A program made the position numbers and the translations under genes. A model generated the notes under the pieces. That model was given only the letters and a program-made list of their open reading frames with translations. It was not told where the DNA came from and ran no database searches. Of a stretch of DNA of 64,000 nucleotides, positions 45,870-55,408 are shown one piece after another (the first letter of the stretch is position 1; each line of letters starts with the position of its first letter). This stretch comes from Lentimicrobium sp. (GTDB lineage Bacteria; Bacteroidota; Bacteroidia; Bacteroidales; Lentimicrobiaceae). The DNA lies in contig JAHYJC010000011.1 in NCBI GenBank assembly GCA_019429275.1, positions 1 through 64,000 on the forward strand, read 5' to 3'.

Positions 45870-47597
45870 ATGCATTCCGAACTCAGCGAACAGGAAATTA
45901 TCCGCAGAGAATCACTCAAAGAACTCGAAAAAGCAGGCATCAATCCCTATCCGGCAGAAGCCTATCATGTTGACATAACTGCTGCTGAAATTCATGATAA
46001 ATTTCCCGGAAACGGGGAATTGTTTCAGGATATAAGCATTGCAGGCCGCATAATGACCCGCCGAATTATGGGCGCAGCTTCATTTGTCGATCTTCAGGAT
46101 TCAACAGGCCGCATTCAGCTCTACATTAAACGCGACGACATCTGCCCGAACGAAGATAAATCGCTTTACAACAATGTTTTTAAAAAACTGCTCGATATCG
46201 GCGATATCATTGGCGTTTCCGGATTTGTATTCATCACACAGATGGGCGAAATATCCATTCACGTGAAGTCGCTGAAACTGCTGAGCAAATCACTCCGAGT
46301 GCTGCCGATAGTAAAAGAGAAAGATGAACAGGTTTTTGATGCCTTTAGCGATCCTGAGCAGCGCTACCGCCAACGTTATGTTGACCTGATTGTAAATCCT
46401 GAAGTCAAAGACATTTTCGTCAAACGCAGCCAGATCATCAATACCATGCGCTCGTTTTTCAGTGAGCAGGGCTATCTTGAAGTTGAAACGCCTATCCTTC
46501 AACCCATCCCCGGAGGCGCAGCCGCCAGGCCTTTCATTACGCATCACAATGCACTGGATATGCCTCTTTATCTGCGTGTTGCCAATGAGTTGTACCTGAA
46601 AAAACTGATTGTTGGCGGTTTTGATGGAGTGTATGAGTTTTCGAAAGACTTCCGCAACGAAGGTATGGACCGCACCCATAATCCCGAGTTCACCGTTATG
46701 GAAATTTATGTGGCCTATAAAGACTATTTCTGGATGATGGACTTTACCGAAGAGATGCTCGAAAGGGTGGCGCTGGCGCTTCATAAGCGCACCGAAGTGC
46801 AGTTAGGTGAGCGTTCCATTGACTTTAAACGACCTTTCCGCCGGCTTACCATGACCGACGCCATCAGGCAATATGCCGGAGTTGATATTTCGGGGAAAAC
46901 CGAAGAAGAACTTCGCACCATGTGCAAAGAACTTGGCATTGAAACCACACCCAGCATGGGAACCGGAAAGTTGATTGACGCCATTTTCGGGGAAAAATGC
47001 GAAACGCATCTCATACAGCCGACTTTCATCATGGATTATCCCATTGAAATGTCGCCACTTTGCAAACGCCACCGCAGCAATCCGGCGCTGACCGAAAGAT
47101 TTGAACTTTTCGTGAATGGCAAGGAGCTTTGCAATGCTTACTCCGAACTGAATGACCCCATCGACCAGCTGGAACGTTTTCAGGATCAGCTTAAACTTTC
47201 GCAAAAAGGCGATGATGAGGCCATGTTTATCGATATGGACTTTGTGAGGGCACTTGAATACGGCATGCCGACCTGCTCAGGAATGGGCATTGGTATCGAC
47301 AGACTGACCATGTTTATGACCAATCAGCCTTCGATACAGGATGTGCTATTCTTCCCGCAAATGCGGCCTGAAAAAAAGAGCATTTCCACCGGTGATTCAG
47401 ATGAAGCTTTTGTGGAAGCAGGCGTTCCTGAAATCTGGATTCCGGTGTTGCGCAAATATGGTTTTAAAACCGTTGCCGATCTTAAACAGGCCAATCCGAA
47501 CAAATTGCTGAACGATCTGGGTGGTTTGCGCAAAAAGATGAAACTTGATGCACCAGCCCTGCGGCTCGAAGAAATTCAGGAATGGGTGAAAGTATAA
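45870..47597 (+). CDS. lysS: Lysyl-tRNA synthetase, class II
   Basis: The 575-residue enzyme charges tRNA-Lys. An OB-fold anticodon domain (about 50-150, '[22 protein letters not shown]') precedes the class II core with motif 1 ('[22 protein letters not shown]'), motif 2 ('[20 protein letters not shown]') and motif 3 ('[13 protein letters not shown]'). A C-terminal extension of about 75 residues ('[35 protein letters not shown]') follows the core; this helical tail is seen in Bacteroidota LysS but not E. coli. The ATG at 45870 is chosen over the TTG at 45852, which is in the promoter. An 18-bp gap precedes the DAHP synthase gene. Confidence 0.96.
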   Translation: MHSELSEQEIIRRESLKELEKAGINPYPAEAYHVDITAAEIHDKFPGNGELFQDISIAGRIMTRRIMGAASFVDLQDSTGRIQLYIKRDDICPNEDKSLYNNVFKKLLDIGDIIGVSGFVFITQMGEISIHVKSLKLLSKSLRVLPIVKEKDEQVFDAFSDPEQRYRQRYVDLIVNPEVKDIFVKRSQIINTMRSFFSEQGYLEVETPILQPIPGGAAARPFITHHNALDMPLYLRVANELYLKKLIVGGFDGVYEFSKDFRNEGMDRTHNPEFTVMEIYVAYKDYFWMMDFTEEMLERVALALHKRTEVQLGERSIDFKRPFRRLTMTDAIRQYAGVDISGKTEEELRTMCKELGIETTPSMGTGKLIDAIFGEKCETHLIQPTFIMDYPIEMSPLCKRHRSNPALTERFELFVNGKELCNAYSELNDPIDQLERFQDQLKLSQKGDDEAMFIDMDFVRALEYGMPTCSGMGIGIDRLTMFMTNQPSIQDVLFFPQMRPEKKSISTGDSDEAFVEAGVPEIWIPVLRKYGFKTVADLKQANPNKLLNDLGGLRKKMKLDAPALRLEEIQEWVKV

Positions 47598-47615
47598 TTA
47601 ATTTTAGCGTTTGAC

Positions 47616-48710
47616 ATGGATTTCCAATCAATATACACATGGATTCCTTCGGGAGGCAGGCCTCTGGTCATTGCCGGGCCATGCAGTGCTGAGTCGGAAA
47701 CACAGGTAATGCAAACCGCCCATGCTTTAAAGGAAATTCCCAGGGTAAAAGTTTTCAGGGCTGGTATCTGGAAGCCCCGTACCCGGCCCGGCTCATTCGA
47801 AGGCGTGGGAATTGCTGGCCTGAGCTGGCTGATGAGGGTAAAAAAAGAAACCGGCCTTCTCACTACCGTCGAAGTTGCCAATCCGCAACATGTTGAACAG
47901 GCGCTGGCACACGGCATTGACATTTTGTGGATCGGTGCCCGCACCGTGGTCAATCCTTTTTCGGTGCAGGAACTTGCCGAAAGCCTTTCGGGAGTTGACA
48001 TCCCGGTAATGGTCAAAAACCCTTTAAACCCTGACATCGCTTTGTGGATTGGCGCCATCGAACGCTTTTATAAAAACGGAATTACCAAACTGGCAGCCAT
48101 TCACCGGGGATTTTACCAGTTTGAGAAAACAAGTTACCGCAATCCCCCGCAATGGGAAATTCCTATTGAACTCAAGCGCCGGTTGCCGGGCATCCCGGTA
48201 TTGTGCGATCCCAGTCACATAGGAGGCAGACGGAACACAATACTCCCTATTTCACAGCAAGCCCTTGACCTCGAAGTTGATGGACTGATGATTGAGACCC
48301 ACCCCGAGCCCGACAAAGCCTGGAGCGATGCCGCCCAACAGATTACACCCGAAAGTCTGAAAGAAATCCTGGACGCATTGGTTATCAGGGAAACGTCGGG
48401 CAATCTTGAATTTGAACGCAATCTGGAAGAACTGCGGCACGAAGTTGATCTTATAGACTACGAATTGATAAGACTGCTGGCACGGCGCATGGGAATTGCA
48501 GAAGAAATGGGACGCTACAAATACGCCCACAACATCACCATATTGCAGCTCCAACGCTGGAAAGAACTGTTTGCCGACCGCATAAAAAAAGGAAGCAAAG
48601 CCGGGCTGGATATAAAATTCCTGGCGGCATTGCTGCAACTTGTTCATGAGCAGTCAATACAAATTCAGACCAATGTGATGAGCGGGGATAAAGAGGAAAT
48701 AAAGGAATAG
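47616..48710 (+). CDS. Bifunctional DAHP synthase / chorismate mutase
   Basis: The 364-residue protein joins a type I-beta DAHP synthase barrel (about 15-260; 'VIAGPCSAESE', 'VFRAGIWKPRTRPGSFEGVG', 'LCDPSHIGGRR', 'DGLMIETHPEPDKAWSDAAQQ') to a C-terminal AroQ-type chorismate mutase (about 270-350, 'LRHEVDLIDYELIRLLARRMGIAEEMGRYK'). It thus makes the first intermediate of the shikimate pathway and prephenate; the fused mutase usually mediates feedback inhibition. It follows lysS by 18 bp, so the two are probably one transcript. Confidence 0.94.
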   Translation: MDFQSIYTWIPSGGRPLVIAGPCSAESETQVMQTAHALKEIPRVKVFRAGIWKPRTRPGSFEGVGIAGLSWLMRVKKETGLLTTVEVANPQHVEQALAHGIDILWIGARTVVNPFSVQELAESLSGVDIPVMVKNPLNPDIALWIGAIERFYKNGITKLAAIHRGFYQFEKTSYRNPPQWEIPIELKRRLPGIPVLCDPSHIGGRRNTILPISQQALDLEVDGLMIETHPEPDKAWSDAAQQITPESLKEILDALVIRETSGNLEFERNLEELRHEVDLIDYELIRLLARRMGIAEEMGRYKYAHNITILQLQRWKELFADRIKKGSKAGLDIKFLAALLQLVHEQSIQIQTNVMSGDKEEIKE

Positions 48711-48813
48711 TTATATTACCAATCAGAAAACAATAAGGAGACAATGGGGGTTTTCCCATAAAGTAATAATGGTTGATGTTGCCCCTCAAAATAAACGCGG
48801 GTGGAATCAGAAA

Positions 48814-50283
48814 TTAATTCTTTATCCATTTACCCTGTCCGATAACTTTTCCTTTAGCGGTAATACTGTAAATGTATGTTCCTGTCCGCAGATGAGTAGT
48901 AGAAACCCTTTCTTCATCGCATGAAACCTCTTTTTCAAGCATCGCCCGACCATTGGTATCAAACAGCCGTATTATAGCATTTTTATGCTGCACAGCCAGC
49001 TTTACCTGAAGATAATTGCTGCCGGGGTTGGGGAACACAATGGCCTCCTGAGCTTTAGGTGCGGTGGGCTGGTCAATATTTACAATAAGCCCTTCATTGT
49101 TAACGCAAAGAACAAAAATATCCTTTTGATAAAGATGGGGCCAGGCCTGTGAATCATAACGGCTGCCAATAACCATAACGTTACCATCTTTCGTCCCTTT
49201 CATATCATAGGGCATATAAAATGCATCACCACCATAAAAATGCTGATCAATCAATTCAAAATTTTTACTTATGCGGTTAATCAATATCCAGGAAGGATCA
49301 TGCTGCCAAGGATATTGATAGGCTACAAAGTGGTATGTGCCAACAGTATAAATGATTGAATCCGTCACCATCGTATTTTTAGCATCGCCGCATGTCATCG
49401 CAGTATCTGCGTTACCATTCGGAATTTCAATAGTATTTATAAGGTTAAAGTCATAGCTATACTCTGCAGTAATAAGATGTTCGTGTCTTATCTCCCAATT
49501 TGTCGTTGAAGATGTAATAAGAAAAGAGGTATCTGTGAAATTTAACAATGATGAATTGATAAGAAAAAAGACCAATGGCTCATAGCTTGAGAGATGGTTA
49601 AGATTATGATCAAGCTTTATTATTTTTGCATAACTGGTACCTTTGAAAGGAGACCCACCGTAAGAAACAATAAGGGTGCTGTCAATCTCATTATAAATTA
49701 AATCTGAAATTGTTTGAACACCTGTAAGTGGGCTCTGGAAATAGGCCAGGCTATCAAATGGCAATCCAATTTTTAATATGGAAAGATGTAGATTAGGGTC
49801 GTCTTCAGGAGCTACAACCGAACCAATATACATTACAGAATCATTAAGAAGTAAACATTCCTGAGGGAATTGTCTTACGTTTTCTCCAAAAGTGCAACAG
49901 TTTCTCGAAATCAAATTAAAATTAGAATCATACTCCCACACACAAATCCGACTTAGCAGGCCGGTGGAAGTAACGGAATCAGAGTAGCCCACGGCTAAAA
50001 CCCTGTTGGGGCCAGCACAGAAAATATATGGGGAACAAGATTGGTTATTGTTTGATGCGGTGAAATCTTTAACTTTATTTCCCTCTTTATCAATCTTTAA
50101 AAGATAGCTTTTCGCCTCACCATTTATATACCGTAACCCTCCCAAAAAGAAATTATTGTCTTGATCTTCATCTACACAAATTACTTCATCTGTTACTTCT
50201 GAAGGAAAAAACTTAAAATAGGTTTCCTGACAAATTGAAAATAGGGGAAAAAGCAAGGTAATTATTATAAGAATTTGTTTCAT
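48814..50283 (-). CDS. Secreted propeller-like protein with T9SS sorting domain
   Basis: The 489-residue protein has a signal peptide (about 1-18, ...FSICQ), a long beta-rich region with repeated 'Y.S.L...T....I' strand patterns characteristic of propeller-type exported proteins, and a C-terminal sorting domain ('AIVFPNPGSNYLQVKL', about 405) ending 'GQGKWIKN'. Paired Cys occur ('NNQSCSPYIFCAG', 'SRNCCTFG'). No active site is seen. It resembles the window-edge gene at 1-1312 in composition. It lies downstream of a lipoprotein gene (85 bp gap) on the same strand. Confidence 0.82.
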   Translation of the reverse strand: MKQILIIITLLFPLFSICQETYFKFFPSEVTDEVICVDEDQDNNFFLGGLRYINGEAKSYLLKIDKEGNKVKDFTASNNNQSCSPYIFCAGPNRVLAVGYSDSVTSTGLLSRICVWEYDSNFNLISRNCCTFGENVRQFPQECLLLNDSVMYIGSVVAPEDDPNLHLSILKIGLPFDSLAYFQSPLTGVQTISDLIYNEIDSTLIVSYGGSPFKGTSYAKIIKLDHNLNHLSSYEPLVFFLINSSLLNFTDTSFLITSSTTNWEIRHEHLITAEYSYDFNLINTIEIPNGNADTAMTCGDAKNTMVTDSIIYTVGTYHFVAYQYPWQHDPSWILINRISKNFELIDQHFYGGDAFYMPYDMKGTKDGNVMVIGSRYDSQAWPHLYQKDIFVLCVNNEGLIVNIDQPTAPKAQEAIVFPNPGSNYLQVKLAVQHKNAIIRLFDTNGRAMLEKEVSCDEERVSTTHLRTGTYIYSITAKGKVIGQGKWIKN

Positions 50284-50367
50284 GATGTGTTTATTTATTA
50301 AATGAAGGGGCTACCCTACTATAATATTCAACAGATGAGCAGAGCACCCCTCTAAATGATGAATTAT

Positions 50368-51321
50368 TTACTTAGGATTTTCAATCTTTTCCCCAAAATA
50401 TAAAGTATAATAATGCATTGCCTCCCAATATGGTAGAGCCACACCATGAGACCATCCAACTTCAACATTGCTGAATGTTTTACCAGGAATAGCCTTTGAA
50501 GTTTTTATGTAGTCAAATTTATTCAGGTAATAATTCAATTCATCCGGAGAGGGGCAAATATCTGGTACATTTGGGCCATATCCAGAACGGTAAAACATCA
50601 TATATTGTCCGAAAGGATTCTCGTTATCCATATAATCATAAAACATCGCTAAAGAAGACTGAACAGAAACAAAATAGCCGGTAGGCTCTACAACCAATGG
50701 ATGCCTGAATTTGAATTGCAGTTCTGTAGTCGCATCCCTGCCAATATATTGTCCTGTATAATCACCACATTTTCCCATTCCGCAGCACCAATACCAATAA
50801 TCCGTGGAGTCAAATGGGACATAATTGGGGATGTATCCAATTAAACCTCCAGATAAAGATACTGCAAGGTTCTTATCCCCGTTTTTAAGGCCGGTTTCTT
50901 CAAAAGATAAATTGATTATGTCGAAAGTATAAGATTCATTATTTTTGGATTGTTTGATGTTATTGACCCAATCTGAGATGGCTGAATACAGGTTGTTCAA
51001 ATCGACAAGGCTTACCTGATTACCTATTAGATTTACAATAAGGGTGTCATGATAAAAATCAACTCTTCCGAACTCGTGACTGTTATTGGCTTGTTCAAGA
51101 TTTAACAATCCTTCAAGGTACCATTCTGCACTGTCTGCAATCAGGGTGCCTGTGCTTTTGTGCTTCAGGGTTTGTTTAAAATCAAGTAAAATAGAGGTAA
51201 CCTTGTTGTTACCATGAGCATTTAAATCTTCGTTTGACCCGTCCGGGACATTGTCTTTTTTACATGAAGCAACTGCCAAAACCATTATGGCCAAGGTAAA
51301 AACAAAATAAAATCTTCTCAT
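50368..51321 (-). CDS. Lipoprotein of unknown function
   Basis: The 317-residue protein starts at the ATG at 51321 (an upstream in-frame start at 51378 adds charged residues that would spoil the signal). It has a lipobox 'AVASC' (Cys about 20) followed by 'KKDN', as in many Bacteroidota outer-membrane lipoproteins. The body is mixed alpha/beta with a Cys cluster 'WYWCCGMGKCGDY' (about 180-192). I do not recognise the family. It is followed on the same strand by the T9SS gene at 48814-50283. Confidence 0.75.
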   Translation of the reverse strand: MRRFYFVFTLAIMVLAVASCKKDNVPDGSNEDLNAHGNNKVTSILLDFKQTLKHKSTGTLIADSAEWYLEGLLNLEQANNSHEFGRVDFYHDTLIVNLIGNQVSLVDLNNLYSAISDWVNNIKQSKNNESYTFDIINLSFEETGLKNGDKNLAVSLSGGLIGYIPNYVPFDSTDYWYWCCGMGKCGDYTGQYIGRDATTELQFKFRHPLVVEPTGYFVSVQSSLAMFYDYMDNENPFGQYMMFYRSGYGPNVPDICPSPDELNYYLNKFDYIKTSKAIPGKTFSNVEVGWSHGVALPYWEAMHYYTLYFGEKIENPK

Positions 51322-51839
51322 GCTATTAAATTGAAAGTTTAAATTGAAATAATCTTTGAAATAAAGGCGTAAATACAAAAATTTTATACCCTAAGGAGGA
51401 TTGAAATGATTATCAAGACTATATATAAATAAATATTTCATATCACATTCACTTTTTTATTGTTGTATAAGTATATTGTTTGTAAATATAGTGGGAAATT
51501 TTATACAAAAAGCGATAAAACAGTTAAATATTCATATTTGGCCAGGATTTGAACAAAAGAGATAAAGCCAATTACTCTAATAATCAGATTAATAAAAGAA
51601 TCTTACAAAAAATTAATTTGATCTAATGGACAAATTTTTATGTCACTTTTGTTTAATTTCTTTCACAGAAAACAGCTCAACAATCTGAAAAGTTTAAGAA
51701 CCCTGAGGATTGGGAAGAATTCACTAAAGTACCGAAAATGCTATTAAATGATTTGTTTGATTACCTTTATGTTTTAAATATAAAAGAGTTATATACTCAT
51801 TGAAAAACCATCAATTAACCATTCCAAAATAATGATGCA
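51322..51839. other. 518-bp AT-rich intergenic region with a short coding remnant
   Basis: No complete gene. On the plus strand 51657-51803 is open for 48 codons, ends in a TGA and reads like a protein tail ('EKFKNPEDWEEFTKVPKML'), but has no plausible start; it may be the 3' relic of a lost gene. The rest presumably carries divergent promoters. Confidence 0.35.
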
Positions 51840-52301
51840 ATGAAAACAAATTTCCTTTTGGTCATTGTGGTGGCACTTCTTGGTCTTTTATCCATTGGAG
51901 CTTTTTATGGCGGAGGTGCATTAATGATTTCGACCGATGGCAGCCTAATTAAACTGCCTGCCGTTTACCTGGAAGCTTTACCCTTTAAAAATTACTTCCT
52001 ACCGGGACTTATTTTATTCTCTGTTTTCGGACTTTTACCGCTGATGGTAATTTTTGGCCTTATCAGGAAGCCTGAATGTACAATATGCGAAAGGCTGAAT
52101 GTATTGAAAGACATGCATTGGGCCTGCACATTTTGCCTCTACATTTCATTCGCATTAATTATCTGGATTCAGGTGCAGATAATAACCCTTCAGACTATAT
52201 TCTGGCTCCAGTCCTTTTATATGTTTTATGCCCTGATTATGATCATTATTTTATTATTAACCCCGGTGAGAAGTTCATATGACAAGAAGAAAATTTCCTG
52301 A
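51840..52301 (+). CDS. Small four-helix membrane protein, unknown function
   Basis: The 153-residue protein has four strongly hydrophobic segments (about 5-27, 53-75, 94-113, 118-141). Between helices 2 and 3 lies 'RKPECTICERLN' with two Cys in a CxxC arrangement, and helix 3 starts with 'HWACTFCLY', another CxxC. Four closely placed cysteines at the membrane face suggest metal or redox function, which is inference. I do not recognise the family. It converges with the diheme peroxidase gene. Confidence 0.72.
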   Translation: MKTNFLLVIVVALLGLLSIGAFYGGGALMISTDGSLIKLPAVYLEALPFKNYFLPGLILFSVFGLLPLMVIFGLIRKPECTICERLNVLKDMHWACTFCLYISFALIIWIQVQIITLQTIFWLQSFYMFYALIMIIILLLTPVRSSYDKKKIS

Positions 52302-52346
52302 TTTTCAAACCCTGAAAATTCTAAATTAATACCTGCCTATGGCAGA

Positions 52347-52372
52347 AAAGCTGCCTCAGGGAGACAGCCTTT
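52347..52372. terminator. Putative terminator between convergent genes
   Basis: GCTGCCT pairs with AGACAGC (one mismatch) around a CAGGG loop, flanked by AAA and TTT. It sits between the membrane-protein gene (plus) and the peroxidase (minus). Confidence 0.55.
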
Positions 52373-52428
52373 CTGTATATTGAAATATAAATTTAACTTT
52401 TTAAAAAAAATATCAGGCGTGTCGGGTA

Positions 52429-53637
52429 TTAAGGAATATATCCATCCGACAGGGTCTTCAGGAATGCCACAATTGCATTCTCTTCTGCTGCAGAGAGTTT
52501 AAGGTCGCCCAGTTCGGCAGTATTCAGGTTTGCCCTTGTTTCCGGTGCAGGCCATGGCATACCATTCCATCCAGCACCGGGCACATCGCGTGTATTGTAG
52601 AAATGTACGATTTCCTCAAGGCTCTTGAAATAACCATTATGGCCGTAAGATTTCACAAATTCCGGATACGGACGGAGGTCAACATTGCGAAGTGTTGGTA
52701 CCTTATGCTTGCCAAAATTCTCTGCAGCGGTGGGATTGCCGATGGACTCAAGAAATCCGCCCAATCCCATATCAACACAATCACAATCAGGGAACAAAAC
52801 AAGGTTGGGATTTTCATAATTTATAGGAATGCCAATGTTGTCATAGGTAAAATCGGTAAACATCGGCTGTTTTCCTTTGATGCTGTGGCACTTTGAACAT
52901 TTGGCCTTGCCCTGGAAAAGTGCTCTGCCTTTTTTCTCCTGGGCGGTTAGTTGTACCTGACCATTTAGCCAGAGATCATACTTGGAAGAGAAGGGGTTCA
53001 CTTCAGCACTTCGTTCGTAAGCGGCAATGGCAAGGCCTACATAATCGTAGGCTGCATTAACATCGCCATTAAGGGCCCCGGCTCCATAAACGTCATCAAA
53101 CAATTGTGCATAAGACGAAGTCTGAATGATAGAAATTACGCTTGCCGCGTCTGGAAGGGCTTGTTCCAAAGGGTTCAGGAACGGCCCCTGGGCCTGTTCG
53201 GCCAAAGGGTCACCAAGTGTCCATCCCGCAGCCCGTCCGTCCCAGAACATGCCACCAATCCAGGTTCCTTTGTTATCCATGTATAATACAGGGCTATTAC
53301 CACCATATGATGCTGCCGGCGGTTTACGGTGGCCAAATACGCCGGGGATGGATCCTTCGTAAACCGATCCATGAAGATTAATATCCGAATCGGGGCCGGT
53401 AAATCCAACCCCAGGGTCGTGACAGCTTGCACACGACTGATTTTGATTTGCCGACAGGTTTTCGTCATAGAAGAGAAACTTGCCCAATTGCTCTTCCAGG
53501 CTTAACTCTGTTGATTTCAATTGCATAACAGCCCTTTCAGGCGGCTCTTCGATTTCCGGATCTTTGGTACAGGAATTCAGAATTATTCCTGCTGACAATA
53601 ATGCAAATGAAAGCCGGATTAGATAATTTTTTTTCAT
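52429..53637 (-). CDS. Diheme cytochrome c peroxidase / MauG family lipoprotein
   Basis: The 402-residue protein (ATG at 53637; the frame extends further but without a credible signal) has a lipoprotein signal with lipobox 'ILNSC' (about 21). Two c-type haem sites are visible: 'CASCHDPGVGF' in the N-terminal domain and 'CSKCHS' in the C-terminal domain. Family motifs 'LGKFLFYDENLSANQNQSCASCH', 'MFWDGRAAGW', and 'VPTLRNVDLRPYPEFVKSYGHNGYF' are present. It should reduce hydrogen peroxide, or oxidise a protein substrate if MauG-like, in the periplasm or at the outer membrane. It is transcribed alone. Confidence 0.93.
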   Translation of the reverse strand: MKKNYLIRLSFALLSAGIILNSCTKDPEIEEPPERAVMQLKSTELSLEEQLGKFLFYDENLSANQNQSCASCHDPGVGFTGPDSDINLHGSVYEGSIPGVFGHRKPPAASYGGNSPVLYMDNKGTWIGGMFWDGRAAGWTLGDPLAEQAQGPFLNPLEQALPDAASVISIIQTSSYAQLFDDVYGAGALNGDVNAAYDYVGLAIAAYERSAEVNPFSSKYDLWLNGQVQLTAQEKKGRALFQGKAKCSKCHSIKGKQPMFTDFTYDNIGIPINYENPNLVLFPDCDCVDMGLGGFLESIGNPTAAENFGKHKVPTLRNVDLRPYPEFVKSYGHNGYFKSLEEIVHFYNTRDVPGAGWNGMPWPAPETRANLNTAELGDLKLSAAEENAIVAFLKTLSDGYIP

Positions 53638-54347
53638 ACCTGCTAATTTTGTGGTTAACAATCTGTTAATTAAATTGGTTTTATTAGGCATATAGTATTC
53701 CCAAATATATAAAATAATAATACAAGAGCAATTGATTTTCAGGATTTTTTGAAATCTGAGACTTATTTGAAATCATTTTAAATAAAATATTTCCAGGAAG
53801 AAAGATTGATCAATATCAAAGATAAGCTAAACCGGGCCGGAAACTATAACATGAGTTGCCCCCAACAAGCAATGCCGGTAAGAAAAAAGAAACGCTTTAC
53901 CTGTGGCCCCTGTTCGGAAAAAAAATTTCCTAACAGGGGCCAAATAACTAACTTTCGGACTGTAAAGAGAAAACCAGGCCATCAATGACACTATGAAAGA
54001 GACTGTTTCACGCGTAACATAATTTGCCTTTTGAAAATAAATTACTTCCTTCCGGGTTGCACATTTTCTCTTAACCATGCAAAATAGCAGTGTGTTTTCA
54101 GGTGTTTTTGCAAATGATGCATAAAATAGATTGGGAAAAGCAAATACTTTATTGACATTTTGTCAGTAACAAAAATTTAACAAAAAATATTACCTTAATA
54201 ATCCATAATGATATTAATCAGGATTGAAAAACCTTCGATACCTATGGGCGCATTTTAAACGCTATTTAAATTCTTTTAATAGAATACCTAAAACTCTCAA
54301 CTTCAATAAAAAACCTACTCATTCAATAAAAAAGACTTTTTACCCCA
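53638..54347. other. 710-bp intergenic region with an orphan hairpin
   Basis: The region upstream of the peroxidase (minus) and the DUF486 relic (plus) holds no convincing gene. Short ORFs on both strands overlap each other and have no homology I recognise. A strong hairpin at 53905-53941 belongs to no annotated gene. Confidence 0.45.
53905..53941. other. Orphan 16-position stem hairpin
   Basis: GGCCCCTGTTCGGAAA pairs with TTTCCTAACAGGGGCC (15 of 16 paired) around an A5 loop. There is no T-run on either side and no gene ends nearby, so it may belong to an unannotated small RNA or be a relic. Confidence 0.5.
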
Positions 54348-54717
54348 ATGAATAAATCAATCCTTACTGTTGCATAACTGGTTTTGTCAAACACTTTTAT
54401 GACCTTTGCCTGGTGTGGCCACCTGAAATTCAAATAAATGAACTGCTTCAGCAACCTGGGGCCGGTGAGTATAATTCTGATCAGCTGGGGCATTGCCCTG
54501 CTGGAATATTCCTTTCAGGTACTGGCAAACAGGATTGGATACCGCAAAAATTGAGGACCTTTTAACTGTGGCAATTAAAGGTAATACAGTAAGTTATTAC
54601 ACTGACCGTATTTACTGTTTTCATGATTGTTTTTTCAGGAATGAATCTTTCAGAATCAATCACCTGATTGGTTTTTGTTTGTTATTATTAGCTGTTTATT
54701 TTACCTTTAAGGAATAA
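54348..54717 (+). pseudogene. Decayed DUF486 (DMT-family) membrane protein gene
   Basis: Conceptual translation across three frames gives the DUF486/DMT-family sequence: 'LVLSNTFMTFAWCGHLKFK' and 'IILISWGIALLEYSFQVLANRIGY' in the first frame, 'QLKVIQ-VITLTVFTVFMIVF' in a second, and 'NESFRINHLIGFCLLLLAVYFTFKE' plus stop in a third. In-frame stops occur at 54375-54377, 54435-54437 and 54552-54554, one more interrupts the second frame, and at least two frameshifts are needed. The lesions are too many for sequencing error, so this is a true pseudogene. The intact family is a ~115-residue four-helix inner-membrane protein of the drug/metabolite transporter superfamily. Confidence 0.8.
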
Positions 54718-54733
54718 TTAGCAATCGCCCGTA

Positions 54734-55402
54734 ATGAAAAGAAAAACTCTTCTGATTTTATTTTTAATTGCAGGCAGTTTCAATGTTTTTGGCCAGAATA
54801 TTGAAATCATTGGCGGGCTGAACCACAACGTATTCCACGATTACAATAATAGTGAGGACCATTTTGTGTCCACTTACAAACCGGGTTTGGGATTTTGCGC
54901 AGGCATCAGGCTGGACAGCGTAAAAGTGGATTGGATGAATATGAGTTTTGCCTTACAATTTGACCAGATTAATGGAGAGCTGAAAGCAAGAAATGGTGGC
55001 CTGGGTTATGGCCATCATACAAATGCAAAAATCAATAAATCAATAATTTCCTTAGGTATTTTTCCTTTAAATTTCAGTATATTCAGAAGAATTGATCTGA
55101 ACATCGGATTGGAAATTTCGGGATTAATAAATGAATCAATTACAGGGACAGTCAGCGGCTGGAGCATGGGCGGCTCGAACTGGAGTTCCGATATCAATGA
55201 AAAATACAGCAGATACTGTTCATTGATCTGCGTGGGGTTAAAAGGAAGAATTGCCTGTGATATTCCTGTGACAAATACAATTTACATTGCTCCGCAATAT
55301 TCATATTATCATGGGTTAACAAAAGAGTTTGATGAATTTCCCGAAGAGACCAGATCAATGAGACATTATTTTTGTATTGGAATAAAGAAGAGGATAAAAT
55401 AA
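54734..55402 (+). CDS. Exported beta-barrel-like protein, unknown function
   Basis: The 222-residue protein has a signal peptide (about 1-21, ...NVFGQ) followed by amphipathic strands ('IEIIGGLNHNVFHDY', 'YKPGLGFCAGIRLDSVKVDWMNMSFALQFDQING', 'IYIAPQYSYYHGL') and a C-terminal 'HYFCIGIKKRIK'. The pattern fits a small outer-membrane barrel. The T9SS gene starts 6 bp after its stop, so the two are one operon and may interact at the surface. Confidence 0.75.
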   Translation: MKRKTLLILFLIAGSFNVFGQNIEIIGGLNHNVFHDYNNSEDHFVSTYKPGLGFCAGIRLDSVKVDWMNMSFALQFDQINGELKARNGGLGYGHHTNAKINKSIISLGIFPLNFSIFRRIDLNIGLEISGLINESITGTVSGWSMGGSNWSSDINEKYSRYCSLICVGLKGRIACDIPVTNTIYIAPQYSYYHGLTKEFDEFPEETRSMRHYFCIGIKKRIK

Positions 55403-55408
55403 ACGGTC

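Noticed and set aside
51657-51803. Plus-strand coding tail ('NPEDWEEF...')
   Set aside because: The composition looks protein-like, but there is no start codon, upstream continuation or family match; mentioned only as a possible relic in the intergenic entry.
53827-54078. 83-codon minus-strand ORF as a gene
   Set aside because: It runs through the orphan hairpin, has no recognisable domain, and overlaps another short ORF on the opposite strand.
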